Position numbers and translations under genes: made by a program. Source: Ideonella_A sakaiensis_A (GTDB taxonomy: Bacteria; Pseudomonadota; Gammaproteobacteria; Burkholderiales; Burkholderiaceae_C). From it: DNA of 64,000 nt. Numbering within the stretch: position 1 is the stretch's first letter; the number at the start of each line of letters is the position of its first letter. Shown piece by piece: positions 36,219 through 47,358 of the stretch. The notes under the pieces are model-generated. The model ran no database searches, was not told where the DNA came from, and worked only from the letters and a program-made list of their open reading frames with translations. Location: assembly GCF_048320135.1 (NCBI RefSeq), contig NZ_CP182947.1:5552801-5616800 (forward strand), given 5' to 3'.

Positions 36219-37680
36219 TCAGGCGGTAAACCAGTGTTCGCGTGCCTTCATGATCAGCACCTTGCGCATCTCTTCGCTGATGCGTGTCATCTCGGTCAGC
36301 TCGTCGACCGCAAGGTCGGCGAGGTCGTCGCGAGTGTGGACGTTGCCGTCGGCCAGCTTGCCGATCAGCTCGGTGTCGAGGCCTTCGAAGTAGCGCAGGT
36401 CCTGCGAGACGTCATCGACCTTCTTCCTTGGCGATTTCCATCGTCAGCAGCGCATCCTTGGCACGGGTGCACAGCTCGTTGACGGTATCTTCGTCGAAAC
36501 CCTCGATCTCGAGCATTTCCTGCATCGGCACGTAGGCCACTTCCTCGAGGCTCGAGAAGCTCGGCGATCAGGATGTCGGCCACCTCGGCGTCGACGTCGA
36601 GCTTGTCGACGAACATCGCGCGCACGGTCTCCGACTCGGCGGATTGTACCGGCGCACTTCCTCGGCGGTCATGATGTTGATGCGCCAGCCGGTGAGTTCA
36701 CTCGCCAGGCGGACGTTCTGGCCGCCGCGGCCGATCGCGATCGCGAACTGCTGCGTCGAGGACGACGACGTCCATCACGTGGCGTTGATCGACGACGATC
36801 GACTGCACGTTGGCCGGCGCCAGCGCGCCGATCACGAACTGCGCGGTTGAGCCGACCACGATGTCGAACGCTCGCTCGCCGGCCAGCTCGTTGGTGACGG
36901 CATTGACGCGCGAGCCGCGCACGCCGACGCAGGTGCCGATCGGATCGACACGTTTGTCGTGCGAGACGACGGCGATCTTCGCGCGGCTGCCCCGGGTCAC
37001 GGGCGCAGCTCTTGATCTCGAGCAGGCCCTTGCTCGATTTCCGCACTGCCTGTGCGAACAGTTCCATCATGAAGCCGGGAGCGCTGCGCGACAGCAGGAT
37101 CTGCAGCGCAGCGTCGGCGACCTCGGCGATGTAGGCGCAGACAGCGCGGTCGCCGGAGCGCAGGTTTTCCTTCGGGATCATATTCGCTGCGGCGCAGCCG
37201 TTCGACACGGCCCTTCGACGATCACCTCGCCCTTGTCGAGGCGCTTGACGGTGCCGACGAAGATCTTCTCGCCGCGCGACAGGAAATCGGTCAGCAGCTG
37301 CTCGCGCTCGGCGTCGCGAATCTTCTGAAGGGTGGCGGCCTGGGCACCAATGCGGCCGATGGTTCACGAAAATGGACCCGGCTCCTGGACGTCGCCGACC
37401 TCGATGTCGGGAGGATGCTCCTCGGCGGCCTCGAAATACGGGTTTCGGAATCGGGCAGTTGCAGGCCGGCCTCGTTCGGCACCAGCGTCAGCGGCGGAAG
37501 GTCTCCAGTATTCGCCGGTTTCACGGTCGACGGTGACGCGGATGTCGACTTCGCCGCCATGCAGCTTCTTCAAGGCGGGAACTTGAGCGCGCCTCGACGG
37601 CGCCGAAGACAACCTGCAGCTGCCCACACTTTTTCGCGCGAAATCGCGTCCACCAGCATCGACAACTTTCGGCAATTCAT
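36219..37680 (-). pseudogene. nusA: Damaged mirror copy of nusA
   Basis: 1462 bases against 1479. The start ATG at 37678-37680 survives; S1 and KH segments lie in different frames. Confidence 0.9.
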
Positions 37681-38330
37681 TTGTACAGCTGCGACCTCCG
37701 TCAAGATGATCCCCGGCCACCGTCCGATGCCGTCTGCGAGGCTGCCTGCTCGGTAAAGCGGCGCCCCTGAATACCGGCACCGCCGGGCTTCGCGCACCTC
37801 GTCGAGGGTGAAATCGAGGGCGAGCTGGGGGGCCTCTTCTGGATTGTGGAGAGATTGCTTGTGGGAGGGGCTTCAGCCCCGATTCCACCTTCTTGCCCTT
37901 CACCGGCCCCTTGCCCTTCACATTCCCCTTCTTCGCCTCCGGCTGCTTCAGCACCCGCCGCCACCCCTCTCCGGCCCGCTGCAACAACCCCTGAAACTTT
38001 TTCCGCCCCTTGAACGGCAGCTTCAGCGTGATCGCGACGTTTTCGCCGGCAAAACGCGCGTAATCGGCCTCGCGCTTCAGCGGCGGTCGGGCCCACGTGA
38101 GCACCTCGAGCCGCTCGTAGGCAGCGCCCTCGACCTCGAGCACATGCTGCGACTGACGCGTGACCTTCTCGCAATCGTCGACGGTGCGATGAACTCACCG
38201 GCGCCGGTCTCGTAATCGTGCCCGGGCACCCAGTGGATGTCAACGCGCAGCAAGCCTCCGCCGCTCGGTATCGACAAGGTCGTACCCCAGGGCAGTCACG
38301 GTGCGTTCAACAGGCGTCCAACCAGTTCAC
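37677..38330 (-). pseudogene. rimP: Damaged mirror copy of rimP
   Basis: 654 bases against 678. The in-gene REP is still visible around 37862-37885. Confidence 0.88.
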
Positions 38331-38562
38331 GAAGTGCAGCGTCCTCTCGGCAATCGAGATCAAAATCGGTTCAGGCAAAAAAAATGGGCCGGAAGAATCC
38401 GCCATCCCAGCTTCTTGGGAAACCAGTATTGTAGCGCGGTGTCGGGGAGGCTCAGGCAAGATATTGCGTAGGAGGGGCGTCAGCCGCGATCCAACGTAGG
38501 AGCGGCTTTAGATGCATTCGAACGTAGGAGCGGCTTTCGCGCGATTCTGCGTCGGCCGCTCG

Positions 38563-39062
38563 TCAACCGCCACGATGTCGCCCACCTGCCACGCGCCCAG
38601 GAGGGAAACCGCCGATGTCGTCGGCCAAGACCCACTCGCCGGGATTGGCAATGACATAGCGCGCAATCGCCTGCAAATCCTCGTCCTCGCGAAGGGCGTG
38701 GTCGTGGTAGCCGGCCTGCCAGACCTTGCCTGTGCGCTTGACCGTCGTAATCTCCAGCGCCGAACGGCCTTTGGCCGCGCGCATCGCTTCGGACAGATGG
38801 AAAGCTTCGTCAGGCGACTCGTTGAGTTGTAGCAGCCAATGCCAGTGGTCGGGCATCACGACCCACGCCAGCGAGCGAACAGGCGCCCAGTTCCTCGTCA
38901 AGCCGGCGCATTTCGAGCACCACGATCCGGGCAACTCGCCAATCCGCAAGTATCGGCTTCCGGCCATCGGTAGTGTGGTCACCAGATAGGCCCTCCGATG
39001 TCAGCAGGGCGCCGGCCTCGTCGCAGCGCTGGTGGGGCATCGGCGGCTTTCCGGAGAGACAT
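38563..39062 (-). pseudogene. Damaged mirror copy of the RAYT gene
   Basis: 500 bases against 519. The HUH segment VVMPDHWHWLLQL is readable, but frames break before and after it. Confidence 0.88.
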
Positions 39063-39238
39063 GGCAGCAATTCTCGACGCGATCTGTGTCCCTGTATCGC
39101 CTTCGGTGGGGGGACGACGATCGTCTTTCCGAGAATGGCGCTCTGCGTCGGCTGCTATCGCGGCTCAAGCCACTCCTCGTTGGATTGCGTCCGTGCGACA
39201 CTTCGGTCTTCAGCGATTTGATTTCGGAGAATCTGAAC

Positions 39239-40052
39239 ATGGGCTTTCTCAGCGGCAAGCGGCTGCTGATCACGGGGGGGGTGTCAATCGCTCAATACGC
39301 ATACGGGATTGCGCGGGCTTGTCACCGCGAAGGGGCGGAGCTGGCATTCAGTTATGTCGGCGAGAAGCTGCAAGGACCGGATCACCGGTCATGCCGAGGA
39401 ATTCGATTCGAAACTGGTATTCGATTGCGATGTCGGCGACGACGCACAGATCGAGGCGCTGTTTGCAGATCTACGGCAAGAGCTGGCCGCGGTTCGACGG
39501 TTTTGTCCACGCGATCGGTTTTGCGCCGCGCTGCGTGAGGCGATCGCGCGGAGATGCTCCTCGACGGGTTGTCGGCGCGAGGCCTTCCGCATGCGCACGA
39601 CATCTCGGCCTACAGTTTCCCGGCGATGGCAAGGCCACGCTGCGACATGCTGCACCGACACATGCTTGCTGAGTTATCTCGGTGCGGTGCGCAGCGTGCC
39701 GAACTACAACACGATGGGGCTGGCCAAGGCATGGCTCGAGGCGAGCGTGCGCTACCTCGCCAGCGCGGTCGGGCCGCGTGGCGTTCGCGTCAACGGCGTT
39801 TCGGCCGGCCCGATCAAGACATTGGCGGCATCCGGCATCAAGGGCTTCGGCAAGATGCTCGAGGCGGTGGCGCAGACTGCGCCGCTCGGACGCAACGTGA
39901 CCATCGACGATGTGGGCAATGTCGCCGCCTTTTTGCTGTCGGACTTGGCCGCCGGCGTGACCTCCGAGATCACCTATGTCGACGGCGGTTTCAGCCACGC
40001 GATGGGCGGTGTGACGGCGGACAGCGGCAGCGCCGAGGGCAAGTCCGAATAG
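39239..40052 (+). pseudogene. fabI: Damaged mirror copy of fabI
   Basis: The C-terminal half (from about 39680) is in frame and nearly identical to the clean copy, while the first half has several frame shifts. Confidence 0.88.
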
Positions 40053-40093
40053 CGCGTCGGCGGTCGCGAGATCGCCGTTGAGAAGGAGCACAC

Positions 40094-41023
40094 ATGGCTG
40101 ACGTCAAGCTGCTCGGCGACATCGGCGGCACCCGCGCGCGGTTTGCATTGCAGCGCGACGACGATCCGGCCTTCGAGTCCGAAGCTGTCTACGACTGCAA
40201 GGACTGTCCAGGCGCGCTCGAGATGGTCGAGCACTACCTGCGCGAGCGCACCGACGAGGCACCGCAATCGGCGGCGATCGGCATTGCGGCGCCAGTGCGC
40301 GGCGACTGGGTCGAGATGACGAACCTGAAATGGGTGTTCTCGATTGCCGCGATGAAGGCTTCAATGGGCCTGCAGCGGCTGCTCGCTCGACGAAGACGAA
40401 CTGCGCCCGGTCGGGGATGGTGTCGCGGCGGCGGACGCGGCCTGGGGGCTGCTCGGCGCCGGCACGGGGCTCGGCGTCGGTGGCCTGCTGCCGTTCCTGG
40501 CGGCGGTTATGCCGCGATCGCCGGCGAAGGCGGCCATGCGACGCTGGCCGGTGGCGATTACTGGGAAAACTCGGTGCTTGCGGTGCTGCGCCGGGAATTC
40601 GGCCATGTATCCGCCGAACGCGCCCTCTCCGGGCCGGGCATCGTCAATCTGTACAAGGCCTGCGCTGAAGTTGCCGGCGAGCCGTTCGAATCGCTCAGCG
40701 GCCCGGCGATCAGCCAGCGCGCGAAGGACAAGGTCGATCCGCTGTCGTTGCAGGCGATCGGCCTGTTCTTCAAGCTGCTCGGCAGCGTCGCCGGCAATCT
40801 GGCGCTGACACTCGGCGCCCGCCGCGGCGTCTTCATCGGCGGTGGCCTGGCGTCCCGAACTCGGCGACATGATCGACAACTCCGAGTTTCGGTTGCGCTT
40901 TACCGCAAAGGGCCGCTACGAGGCCTATCTGGCGGAGATCCCGACCTACGTGATCGACGCCAGTCGCCGCCAGCGCTGCGCGGGGCGGCGCAGGCGTTGC
41001 GGCAGCCGGCGGAGCGGCTTTAG
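40094..41023 (+). pseudogene. glk: Damaged mirror copy of glk
   Basis: 930 bases against 972. A deletion of about 40 bases near 40384 removes the NDFTALALALP segment, and compensating shifts leave a long frame with a foreign-looking stretch of about 45 residues. Confidence 0.88.
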
Positions 41024-41143
41024 CCGCGATCCTGTTTACCAGCACCAGCCCGAAGCGGGGCTGAAGCCCCTGCCCGCGGGCGGGGCACGAAGTCATGTGC
41101 ATGCCCGTGGGAGCGGCTTTAGCCGCGATTGGGTGGTGGGAGG

Positions 41144-42544
41144 TCACGGAATCACCACCTCCATCGCCGGATGGCGCTGCCGCAGCAGCCCGGCGAGTGT
41201 GTGCTTGGCGGCGTCGTCGCCGTGGACGATGCGGACCTGGCTTGGCGGGCTTCGCATGCGGCCGATGAAATTGAGCAGGTCTTTCTGGTCCGCATGTGCG
41301 GAATAGCCGCCGAGTGTGTGGATTGCGGCGCGGATCTGGAAACGCTGACCGTCGAGGTCGACATGGCCGCCGCGCGGGCCGTAAGTCTGGATCGCGCGGC
41401 CCGGCGTGCCGGCCGCCTGGTAGCCGCAGAACAACACGTCGTGGCGCGGATCGCCGAGCATCGCCTTCAGATAATTGACGATGCGCCCGCCGGCGCACAT
41501 GCCGCTGGCGGCGATGACGATCGCCGGGCGGCCGCTGCGCGCCAGCCTGTCGACCATCTTCAGGTGTGCAGCATGGTCTGCAACCGTCGTCAATTGTTCG
41601 AAGGCCAGTGGATGCCGGCCCGAATCGACGCGCTTGCGCGCCTCGGCATCCCAGTGCGGCGCGAGATTGCGGTAGCCGCGCGTGAAATCGGCAGCGAGCG
41701 GGGAGTCGACGATGATGTCCAGCTCGCGCCAGGCCAGGCCTGCAGCAGCCGGCCGCGAGGCATTGCGGTGGATGATGTCCTCGAGCTCGTACAGCAGCTC
41801 CTGCGTGCGGCCGATGCTGAATGCCGGTACCAGCAGGCAGCCGCCATTCCCGAAGGCGTGTTCGCACAGCGCCTGCAAACGCTCGCGGCGGTTCTTGCGG
41901 CTCTCGTGGGTGCGGTCGCCGTAGGTGCTCTCGATCACGACGATGTCGGCAGCGAGCGGCGACTGCGGCGCCGGCAGCAGCGGCGTATACGGTGCGCCGA
42001 GGTCGCCGGAAAACACGACCCGGCGCTTGCTGCCGGCATGCTCTGCCTCGAACTCGACATAGGCCGAGCCGAGGATGTGGCCGGCAGGTTGCAGACGCAC
42101 GCGCAGGCTTGGCGAGCCGGCGATCACCGTCTGCCGATTGCTTGTAGGGCAGCGGCACGATCTGCTGGCGCAGGTGGGCGATGAAGCGGGCAATCAAGGC
42201 CTTGTCGCGCGTTGAACCCGACCTCGATCGCATCCTCCAGCACCATCGGCAGCAGCAGCGCCGACGGCTCGCTGCAATAGATCGGCCCCTTGAATCCGGC
42301 CGCCAGCAGGTGCGGTACGCGGCCGACATGGTCGATGTGCACATGGGTGACGACCAGCGCCCTCACCTTGCCGAGCGGAAAGCCGACTTCGAGCTTGCCG
42401 GGGCCGGCGCCCGTCGGGCGAGGTTTCGGCACCCTGGAACAGGCCGCAATCGACCAGCACCGCCTGGCCATCGGGCAGCGCCAGCTGGTGGCAAGAGCCG
42501 GTGACGCCTCGCACCGCGCCATGGTGGGTGAATTCCAGCTGCAT
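41144..42544 (-). pseudogene. Mirror copy of the beta-CASP RNase gene, frameshifted at its 5' end
   Basis: 1401 bases against 1398. The part from 41144 to about 42140 is intact; a few indels between 42140 and 42420 break the N-terminal region with the metal-binding motif. Confidence 0.88.
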
Positions 42545-42698
42545 CGCCGTTCTCCGCGGTTCAACCTCACGGATGCTGCGCGAACCGCAGCCACGAAAAC
42601 CGCCTGTTCGCGGGGGTGGCCGTCGCCCCAGGGTTTGTGCCGGTGGGAGCGGCTTTAGCTGCGATTGCGCGGTGTCAGCTCGCAGCCGCCGCACAGTT

Positions 42699-43479
42699 TC
42701 AGGCTCGCGCGTGCAGCAACCCACCGACCGTCGGCAGCCCTTCGTCCAATGGCGGGCTGCCCTGCTGCATGTCCTGCGTGGGCCAGGCGCTGCATCAACA
42801 TCACCAGCGACATCGCCACGCGTACCGGCCGAGCTGCCCGTGGCGCCTGGCTACCTGGTGGCCGCCGAGCGCTTGCCGCACAGCAGTGAAAGCCTCGCCG
42901 AGATCGCCGTGGCGGTCGGCCGAGTGCGGCGGAGCGCCCAGCCGGGCCGGCGGCGGCGCGGCGTTCGGCAAACGAGCTCGATTCGCCGCCCGAGCTGCTC
43001 ACGGCTGGCGCTGACGCCGGGCAGCTGTTGGCGCTGCGCTGGCGCGCCGGTCTCACCGCGAACCGATCGGCCGCTGTCCATCGGGCCGCCTTCGGTTTCG
43101 GCAAGGGTGCGGAAGACCGCGTGGATGAAGCGCAGGATGGCCTCCTCGAGCTGGGGGTCGGCCGGCGCGAGTCGGCTCGGCCGCAGCGGCCTCGTCGTCC
43201 CCACCTTCCAGCCTGCGCAGCGGATCATCGATATCGGGCGTTGCGGCATCGGCTTCGGTGCCGACCGTCGACTCGAAGACTGCGCGCACACCGTCGGCAA
43301 GTGCCTGGCGCTGCGCCTTTGCATCGCCCCGGCCATCGTCTGACGGCGCCCCGGGGGTGCTCTGCTCCGCCCGGACGACAGGCTCGACCGGCCGCACCGG
43401 TTGCTGGCGCGTCGGGCTCCGCGATGGCGGTACCGGCGTAAAGACGCCCTACGGCTGATGAAACGGCGTTGCTGAACAT
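42699..43479 (-). pseudogene. Damaged mirror copy of the unknown 251-residue gene
   Basis: 781 bases against 756, with insertions dominating here. The frame starts MFSNAVSSAVGRLYAG and breaks after about 25 codons. Confidence 0.85.
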
Positions 43480-43643
43480 GCGACCTCCCGGCCTTCGAAG
43501 TGGAGCTGAGCGGGAAGACAGCCTCCCCGTTCACCGTCTTGTCGGCGTCTGAGCCCCCCGGCTCGAGCCTCGACGTGCAACAACTTGCAAAATTTTCCGA
43601 CTGCGGCGAATTTGCGGCAATCAACCAGCGCAGACGACACAGC

Positions 43644-44405
43644 CTACAAAATGCCCGCCGCGCGAAGACCCGAACAAGCCGCCGATGAGCACCCTCGGCC
43701 GGTGCAACAGATAAAAGCTCAACGCATGTCGACCGAGCCAGGCCAGGGAATCAAATACAACCCGACCGCGCTGCGGCAGCGGGCCGCTCAGCCAATGTGG
43801 CCGATGTGCCAGCATCCAGTGGCCAGCGGCCACACCCCACCACATCACGCCCATCCACGGCAGCAGCGGGACAAAGTCCTCGGTGATCGGCTTGCGGGTA
43901 AACAAGCCGACCCAGACGGTCAGGCGGCTGTCAAAAAACGGATGTGAGACCAGCCACGGCAACGCAATCAATACGGCGCACACCGATCGCCAACCACCGT
44001 GCATGACGCGGGTTTCGACCGGCGAGCCGGCTGATGATCAACATCAGTGCGATGCCGTGCAGCACGCCGAAAGAGCATGAAGCTGCGCGGAAAAACCAGG
44101 TAGGAGCCGATGCTGACCAGCAGCGCGCCACCTGCTGATCTCCCACCAGCGCCGCCAGAAACGCCGCCACGGCTGCTTTTGCGCGGCGGCGACAGCCAGG
44201 CCCACCCCGGCACTGCCAAGAACAGCGACACGATCACGGCGCGCTGGCGTGTCCAGAACGGGTCGCGGTAGAAGTCTTCGTCGATCAACCCGAAATAATC
44301 GAGGTCGAAGCCGAAATGGAACAGCGCCATCCAGACCATCGCAAAGCCACGGATGGCATCGAGGCGGTCGAAGCGAAAGGATCGGGAGACATTGGAATCA
44401 GGCAT
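43644..44405 (-). pseudogene. Damaged mirror copy of the DUF1624-type gene
   Basis: 762 bases against 756. The first about 60 and the last about 100 codons are readable, in different frames. Confidence 0.86.
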
Positions 44406-44557
44406 TGCCGGCCATTGTCTGGCCACACTGTTGCAACGGCGCTGCACATTGAGAGGCGGCAGGCAGCGTCCGATGCAATCCCGCCGGAATTTTCTTGCAC
44501 AAACTGTTGATCAGTTGGGTTAGTATCGCCAGCAGATCAATACCAACAGGAGTCCCA

Positions 44558-45032
44558 ATGAAGAAATTACTGCTCGTCGCCATGCTCGCTGGTGTTTCGC
44601 TGGCAGCCCACGCAAAAGACGACGTCGTCGGGACCCTGAGCGGGGTCAAGGGCACCATCAGCGTGACCGGCAGCGGCTTTGTCAACAAGGCCGTCAACCG
44701 GCACGCCCCTGGTCAACGGCAGCAAGGTGCTGGTGTCGACCGACGGCCGCGTCACGGTCGAGTTCAAGGATGGCTGCAGCGTTCCGCTGTCGGGTGGCCA
44801 GCACATGGTTGTCGACACCAAGCTGAGCTGCGGTCAGCAGCAAGCTGCGGTTCAGCAGATGTTCAAGCCGTATCGCGTGGCGCAGCCGGGCGCACCGGTC
44901 GGTGGCGGCACGGGCGGTGGCGCGGGCGGTGGCCTCGGTGGGGGGGCCCTCACTGGCGCCGCGATCGTTGGTGGTTTGGCAGTCGGTTTTTCACTGATCG
45001 AGAACAACGACGAGGTCACGTCACCGCGCTGA
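44558..45032 (+). pseudogene. Mirror copy of the 157-residue FecR-like gene with one extra base
   Basis: Differs from 7602-8075 by a single inserted C near 44698 (CAACCGGCAC for CAACGGCAC), which breaks the frame after about 46 codons. Signal peptide and tail are unchanged in their own frames. Confidence 0.9.
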
Positions 45033-45175
45033 CACTGTCCCGCAGATGATCCGAAAGACAGCCGGCTCAGCCGGCTGTTCTTTGTCTGCTTGAAAATTTT
45101 CTGTTCAGCGAGACTTGCGGCGGCCGAAAACTCGTTTAATATCGCGCAGACGCTTCCCTCAACAAGGAGTCCACA

Positions 45176-45643
45176 ATGAAAAAAGCAACGATGATTTCCG
45201 TCGCCGTGATGGCCGCAGGCCTCGCGCTGTCGGCCCAAGCCAAGGACCAGCAGCCGGTCGGCAAGCTGGGTGGCGTGCAAGGCAATATCAGCATTGGCGG
45301 TAACGGGTTTGTCTCGAAGGCGGGCGCCGGCACACCGGTGGTCGACGGCAACACCGTGCTGGTCTCGACGAATGGCCGCGCCAGTGTCGTCTTCAACAAT
45401 GGTTGCACCGTCACCCTCGAGGGCGGCCAGCATTTCACGGTTGACTCGAAGCAGAGCTGTGCGGTGCTGCAGGCTTCGGCGAAGCAGATGTTCAGCCCCT
45501 ACCGCGTTGCGCAGGTTGGCGGCGGTGGAGTGGGCGGTGGCGGGGCCGGTGCCGGCATTGGCACGGGCATCGCCATCACCGCCGGTATGGCGGCCGGCTT
45601 TGCACTGATCGAGAACAACGACGAAGTCACTTCGCCGCGTTGA
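45176..45643 (+). CDS. Small exported FecR-like protein (right-arm copy, intact)
   Basis: Identical to 6990-7457; see that entry. It is the gene directly upstream of the polysaccharide operon described below and is followed by its own terminator. Confidence 0.85.
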   Translation: MKKATMISVAVMAAGLALSAQAKDQQPVGKLGGVQGNISIGGNGFVSKAGAGTPVVDGNTVLVSTNGRASVVFNNGCTVTLEGGQHFTVDSKQSCAVLQASAKQMFSPYRVAQVGGGGVGGGGAGAGIGTGIAITAGMAAGFALIENNDEVTSPR

Positions 45644-45662
45644 TCCTTGGTGCGTAAGAACT

Positions 45663-45692
45663 GACAGCTGGCGATGCCAGCTGTCGTTTTTT
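45663..45692 (+). terminator. Intrinsic terminator (right-arm copy)
   Basis: Mirror of 6941-6970: GACAGCTGGC stem followed by a T run. Confidence 0.85.
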
Positions 45693-45772
45693 GTCGTCCT
45701 CGAGTTCTGGCCAACCGGCCTGGATTTTCACTGATCTCCTCGTGAACCACGCAGCGACACGCTTCCTTCAAA

Positions 45773-47245
45773 TTGAGCAGCAGTAGCGGACGACACTCCA
45801 CAGAAGCCAGCCGATTGCCAGATCGGCTGGTTTTTTTATTGGCGGCAGCCCTGCTGCTTCTTGCACCGATCGTCAGGGGTGGCAACCGGCAGGTTGCCTT
45901 GGTCGTGCTGTTGGCACTGGCACTCGCATTGCTGGCCATTCTGGTCGCGCAACGCAGTTTCCGCTGGCTTCCGATACCTGTCGGTGGCGAAACGCGTGCG
46001 AATTCAACGGGTGTTCGCAGTGGCGCGCAGCCATGGTGGTGGTGGGCGCTGATCGGTGTGGTTGCTGCGAGCCCGTTGTGGATCGCCGCAATCCAGTTGA
46101 TTCCGGTCGATGTGCAGGCATGGGCCAGCTTGCCAGGCCGCAAGGCTTATCTCGACGCGCTGACCGCCGCTGGAGCGCCAGTGCCGCAGTCGTTGCCGCT
46201 GAGCCTGAATCCGCAGGCCACCTGGACGGCGATGTGGTCGGCCCTGCCGGTATCGGCGATGTTGCTGGCTGGCATCACGCTCGATCGCACCGCGATCGAC
46301 CGCTTGCTGCTGCTGCTGTTTGCCGGCGCCATTGCGCAAGTCGTGCTGGCAGTGCTGCAGTTTGTCGGTGGCCCGCAGTCGATTTTCTATTTTGGTACCC
46401 AAGGTGCGGGCGGCGCCTTCGTCGGCACTTTCGCCAACCGCAACCACCTCGCCGACTTTCTGGCGATGCTGATTCCGCTGTGGTTCTATTTTCTGGTTCG
46501 CAGGCCGCCCCCATCGAGGAGCAGGCCGGATACCGGCTTGTTGCCTGCTGCGGTATTTCGTCCACTGTGGATGCTGCTCGGTTTTGCGTTCCTGGTGATC
46601 ATCCTCAGCTCGCAGTCGCGCGGCGGCCTGTCGGCGGCGACCTTGGTGCTGGTCTTGTCGTTTTTTCTCTACGTGGCGGCGGCGCGCGAAAAGCTCAGCC
46701 GGGTGCAGATCGCCGGGATGGCCACATTGCTGGTCGTATTCGGCCTGATCGTCGCATTTTCGGTCGGGCTCGAAGGCATCAGCGGTCGCGTGCAGGCACC
46801 GGTCCTCGAAGGCGATGCGAATGTCCGAAATACTTACGCCTGGGCAACATTCGACGCGGCGAAGGCATTCTGGCCCTGGGGCACTGGCATCGGCAGTTTC
46901 GAATCGGTATTCCCGAGGTACCAGGATATTCGCTCGACCGGATATGTCTATCACGCACACAACGACTACCCGCAGTTGCTGATGGAACTCGGCTGGGCCG
47001 CACCGGTGGTCGCCGGGCTGGTGCTGGCGCTCGTGCTGCGCCAGCTGTGGCAATTGCGCCGGGCAAGAAAACGGCGCGGTGAGGTCGCCGGGCCGGTGCT
47101 GCTGCGTTTGCTGGCAGGCCTCGGCGTCCTGGCGATGCTGTTGCACAGCTGGGTCGAGTTCAACATGCACATCCCGGCGCTGGCGATGACGGCGGCGCTG
47201 CTGATGGGCATCTTCCTGCGCCCGACCGACCCACACGAGCGTTGA
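45773..47245 (+). CDS. O-antigen ligase/polymerase family protein (Wzy_C)
   Basis: Up to 490 residues with about a dozen hydrophobic segments. The FVGTFANRNHLADFLAMLIPLWFYF segment and the later large periplasmic loop followed by ATFDAAKAFWPWGTGIGSFESVFPRYQ and HAHNDYPQLLMELGW are typical of the Wzy_C family. These inner-membrane enzymes polymerise or ligate lipid-linked sugar repeats on the periplasmic side; next to wza- and wzc-like genes polymerisation of an exopolysaccharide is most likely. The start is uncertain: the longest frame begins at a TTG without ribosome site, and a terminator hairpin (45807-45837) lies in it. TTG 45839 or a later codon is possible. 113 bases separate its stop from the preferred start of the wza-like gene. 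Confidence 0.85.
   Translation: MSSSSGRHSTEASRLPDRLVFLLAAALLLLAPIVRGGNRQVALVVLLALALALLAILVAQRSFRWLPIPVGGETRANSTGVRSGAQPWWWWALIGVVAASPLWIAAIQLIPVDVQAWASLPGRKAYLDALTAAGAPVPQSLPLSLNPQATWTAMWSALPVSAMLLAGITLDRTAIDRLLLLLFAGAIAQVVLAVLQFVGGPQSIFYFGTQGAGGAFVGTFANRNHLADFLAMLIPLWFYFLVRRPPPSRSRPDTGLLPAAVFRPLWMLLGFAFLVIILSSQSRGGLSAATLVLVLSFFLYVAAAREKLSRVQIAGMATLLVVFGLIVAFSVGLEGISGRVQAPVLEGDANVRNTYAWATFDAAKAFWPWGTGIGSFESVFPRYQDIRSTGYVYHAHNDYPQLLMELGWAAPVVAGLVLALVLRQLWQLRRARKRRGEVAGPVLLRLLAGLGVLAMLLHSWVEFNMHIPALAMTAALLMGIFLRPTDPHER
45807..45837 (+). terminator. Terminator-like hairpin in the ligase 5' region (right-arm copy)
   Basis: Mirror of 6796-6826: 9-bp stem and seven T, oriented towards the ligase gene. 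Confidence 0.75.
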
Positions 47246-47277
47246 CCCCGGCGCCGATGCCCACTGTAGGGCTGTAA

Positions 47278-47306
47278 CGGACCGACCCTCGCCAGCCCTC
47301 TACAAT
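47278..47306 (+). promoter_or_regulatory. Probable sigma-70 promoter of the wza-like gene
   Basis: -10 TACAAT at 47301-47306, -35 CGGACC at 47278-47283, spacing 17. The -35 match is weak. Confidence 0.5.
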
Positions 47307-47358
47307 CGACCGCCCTGGCAGCAATTTGCCGGAATGCCCGTGGGACGAAGGAAAGCGC

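Noticed and set aside
40833..42344. A 503-codon frame in the right arm
   Set aside because: It is the off-frame reading of the RNase copy fused to REP and glk sequence; composition is Arg/Pro-rich without domains.
26578..45079. A second, diverged set of housekeeping genes (gene family expansion or natural pseudogenes)
   Set aside because: Damage is made of scattered small indels graded by distance from the hinge, with no rearrangement, no selective pattern and complete identity at the far end. This fits consensus error better than evolution.
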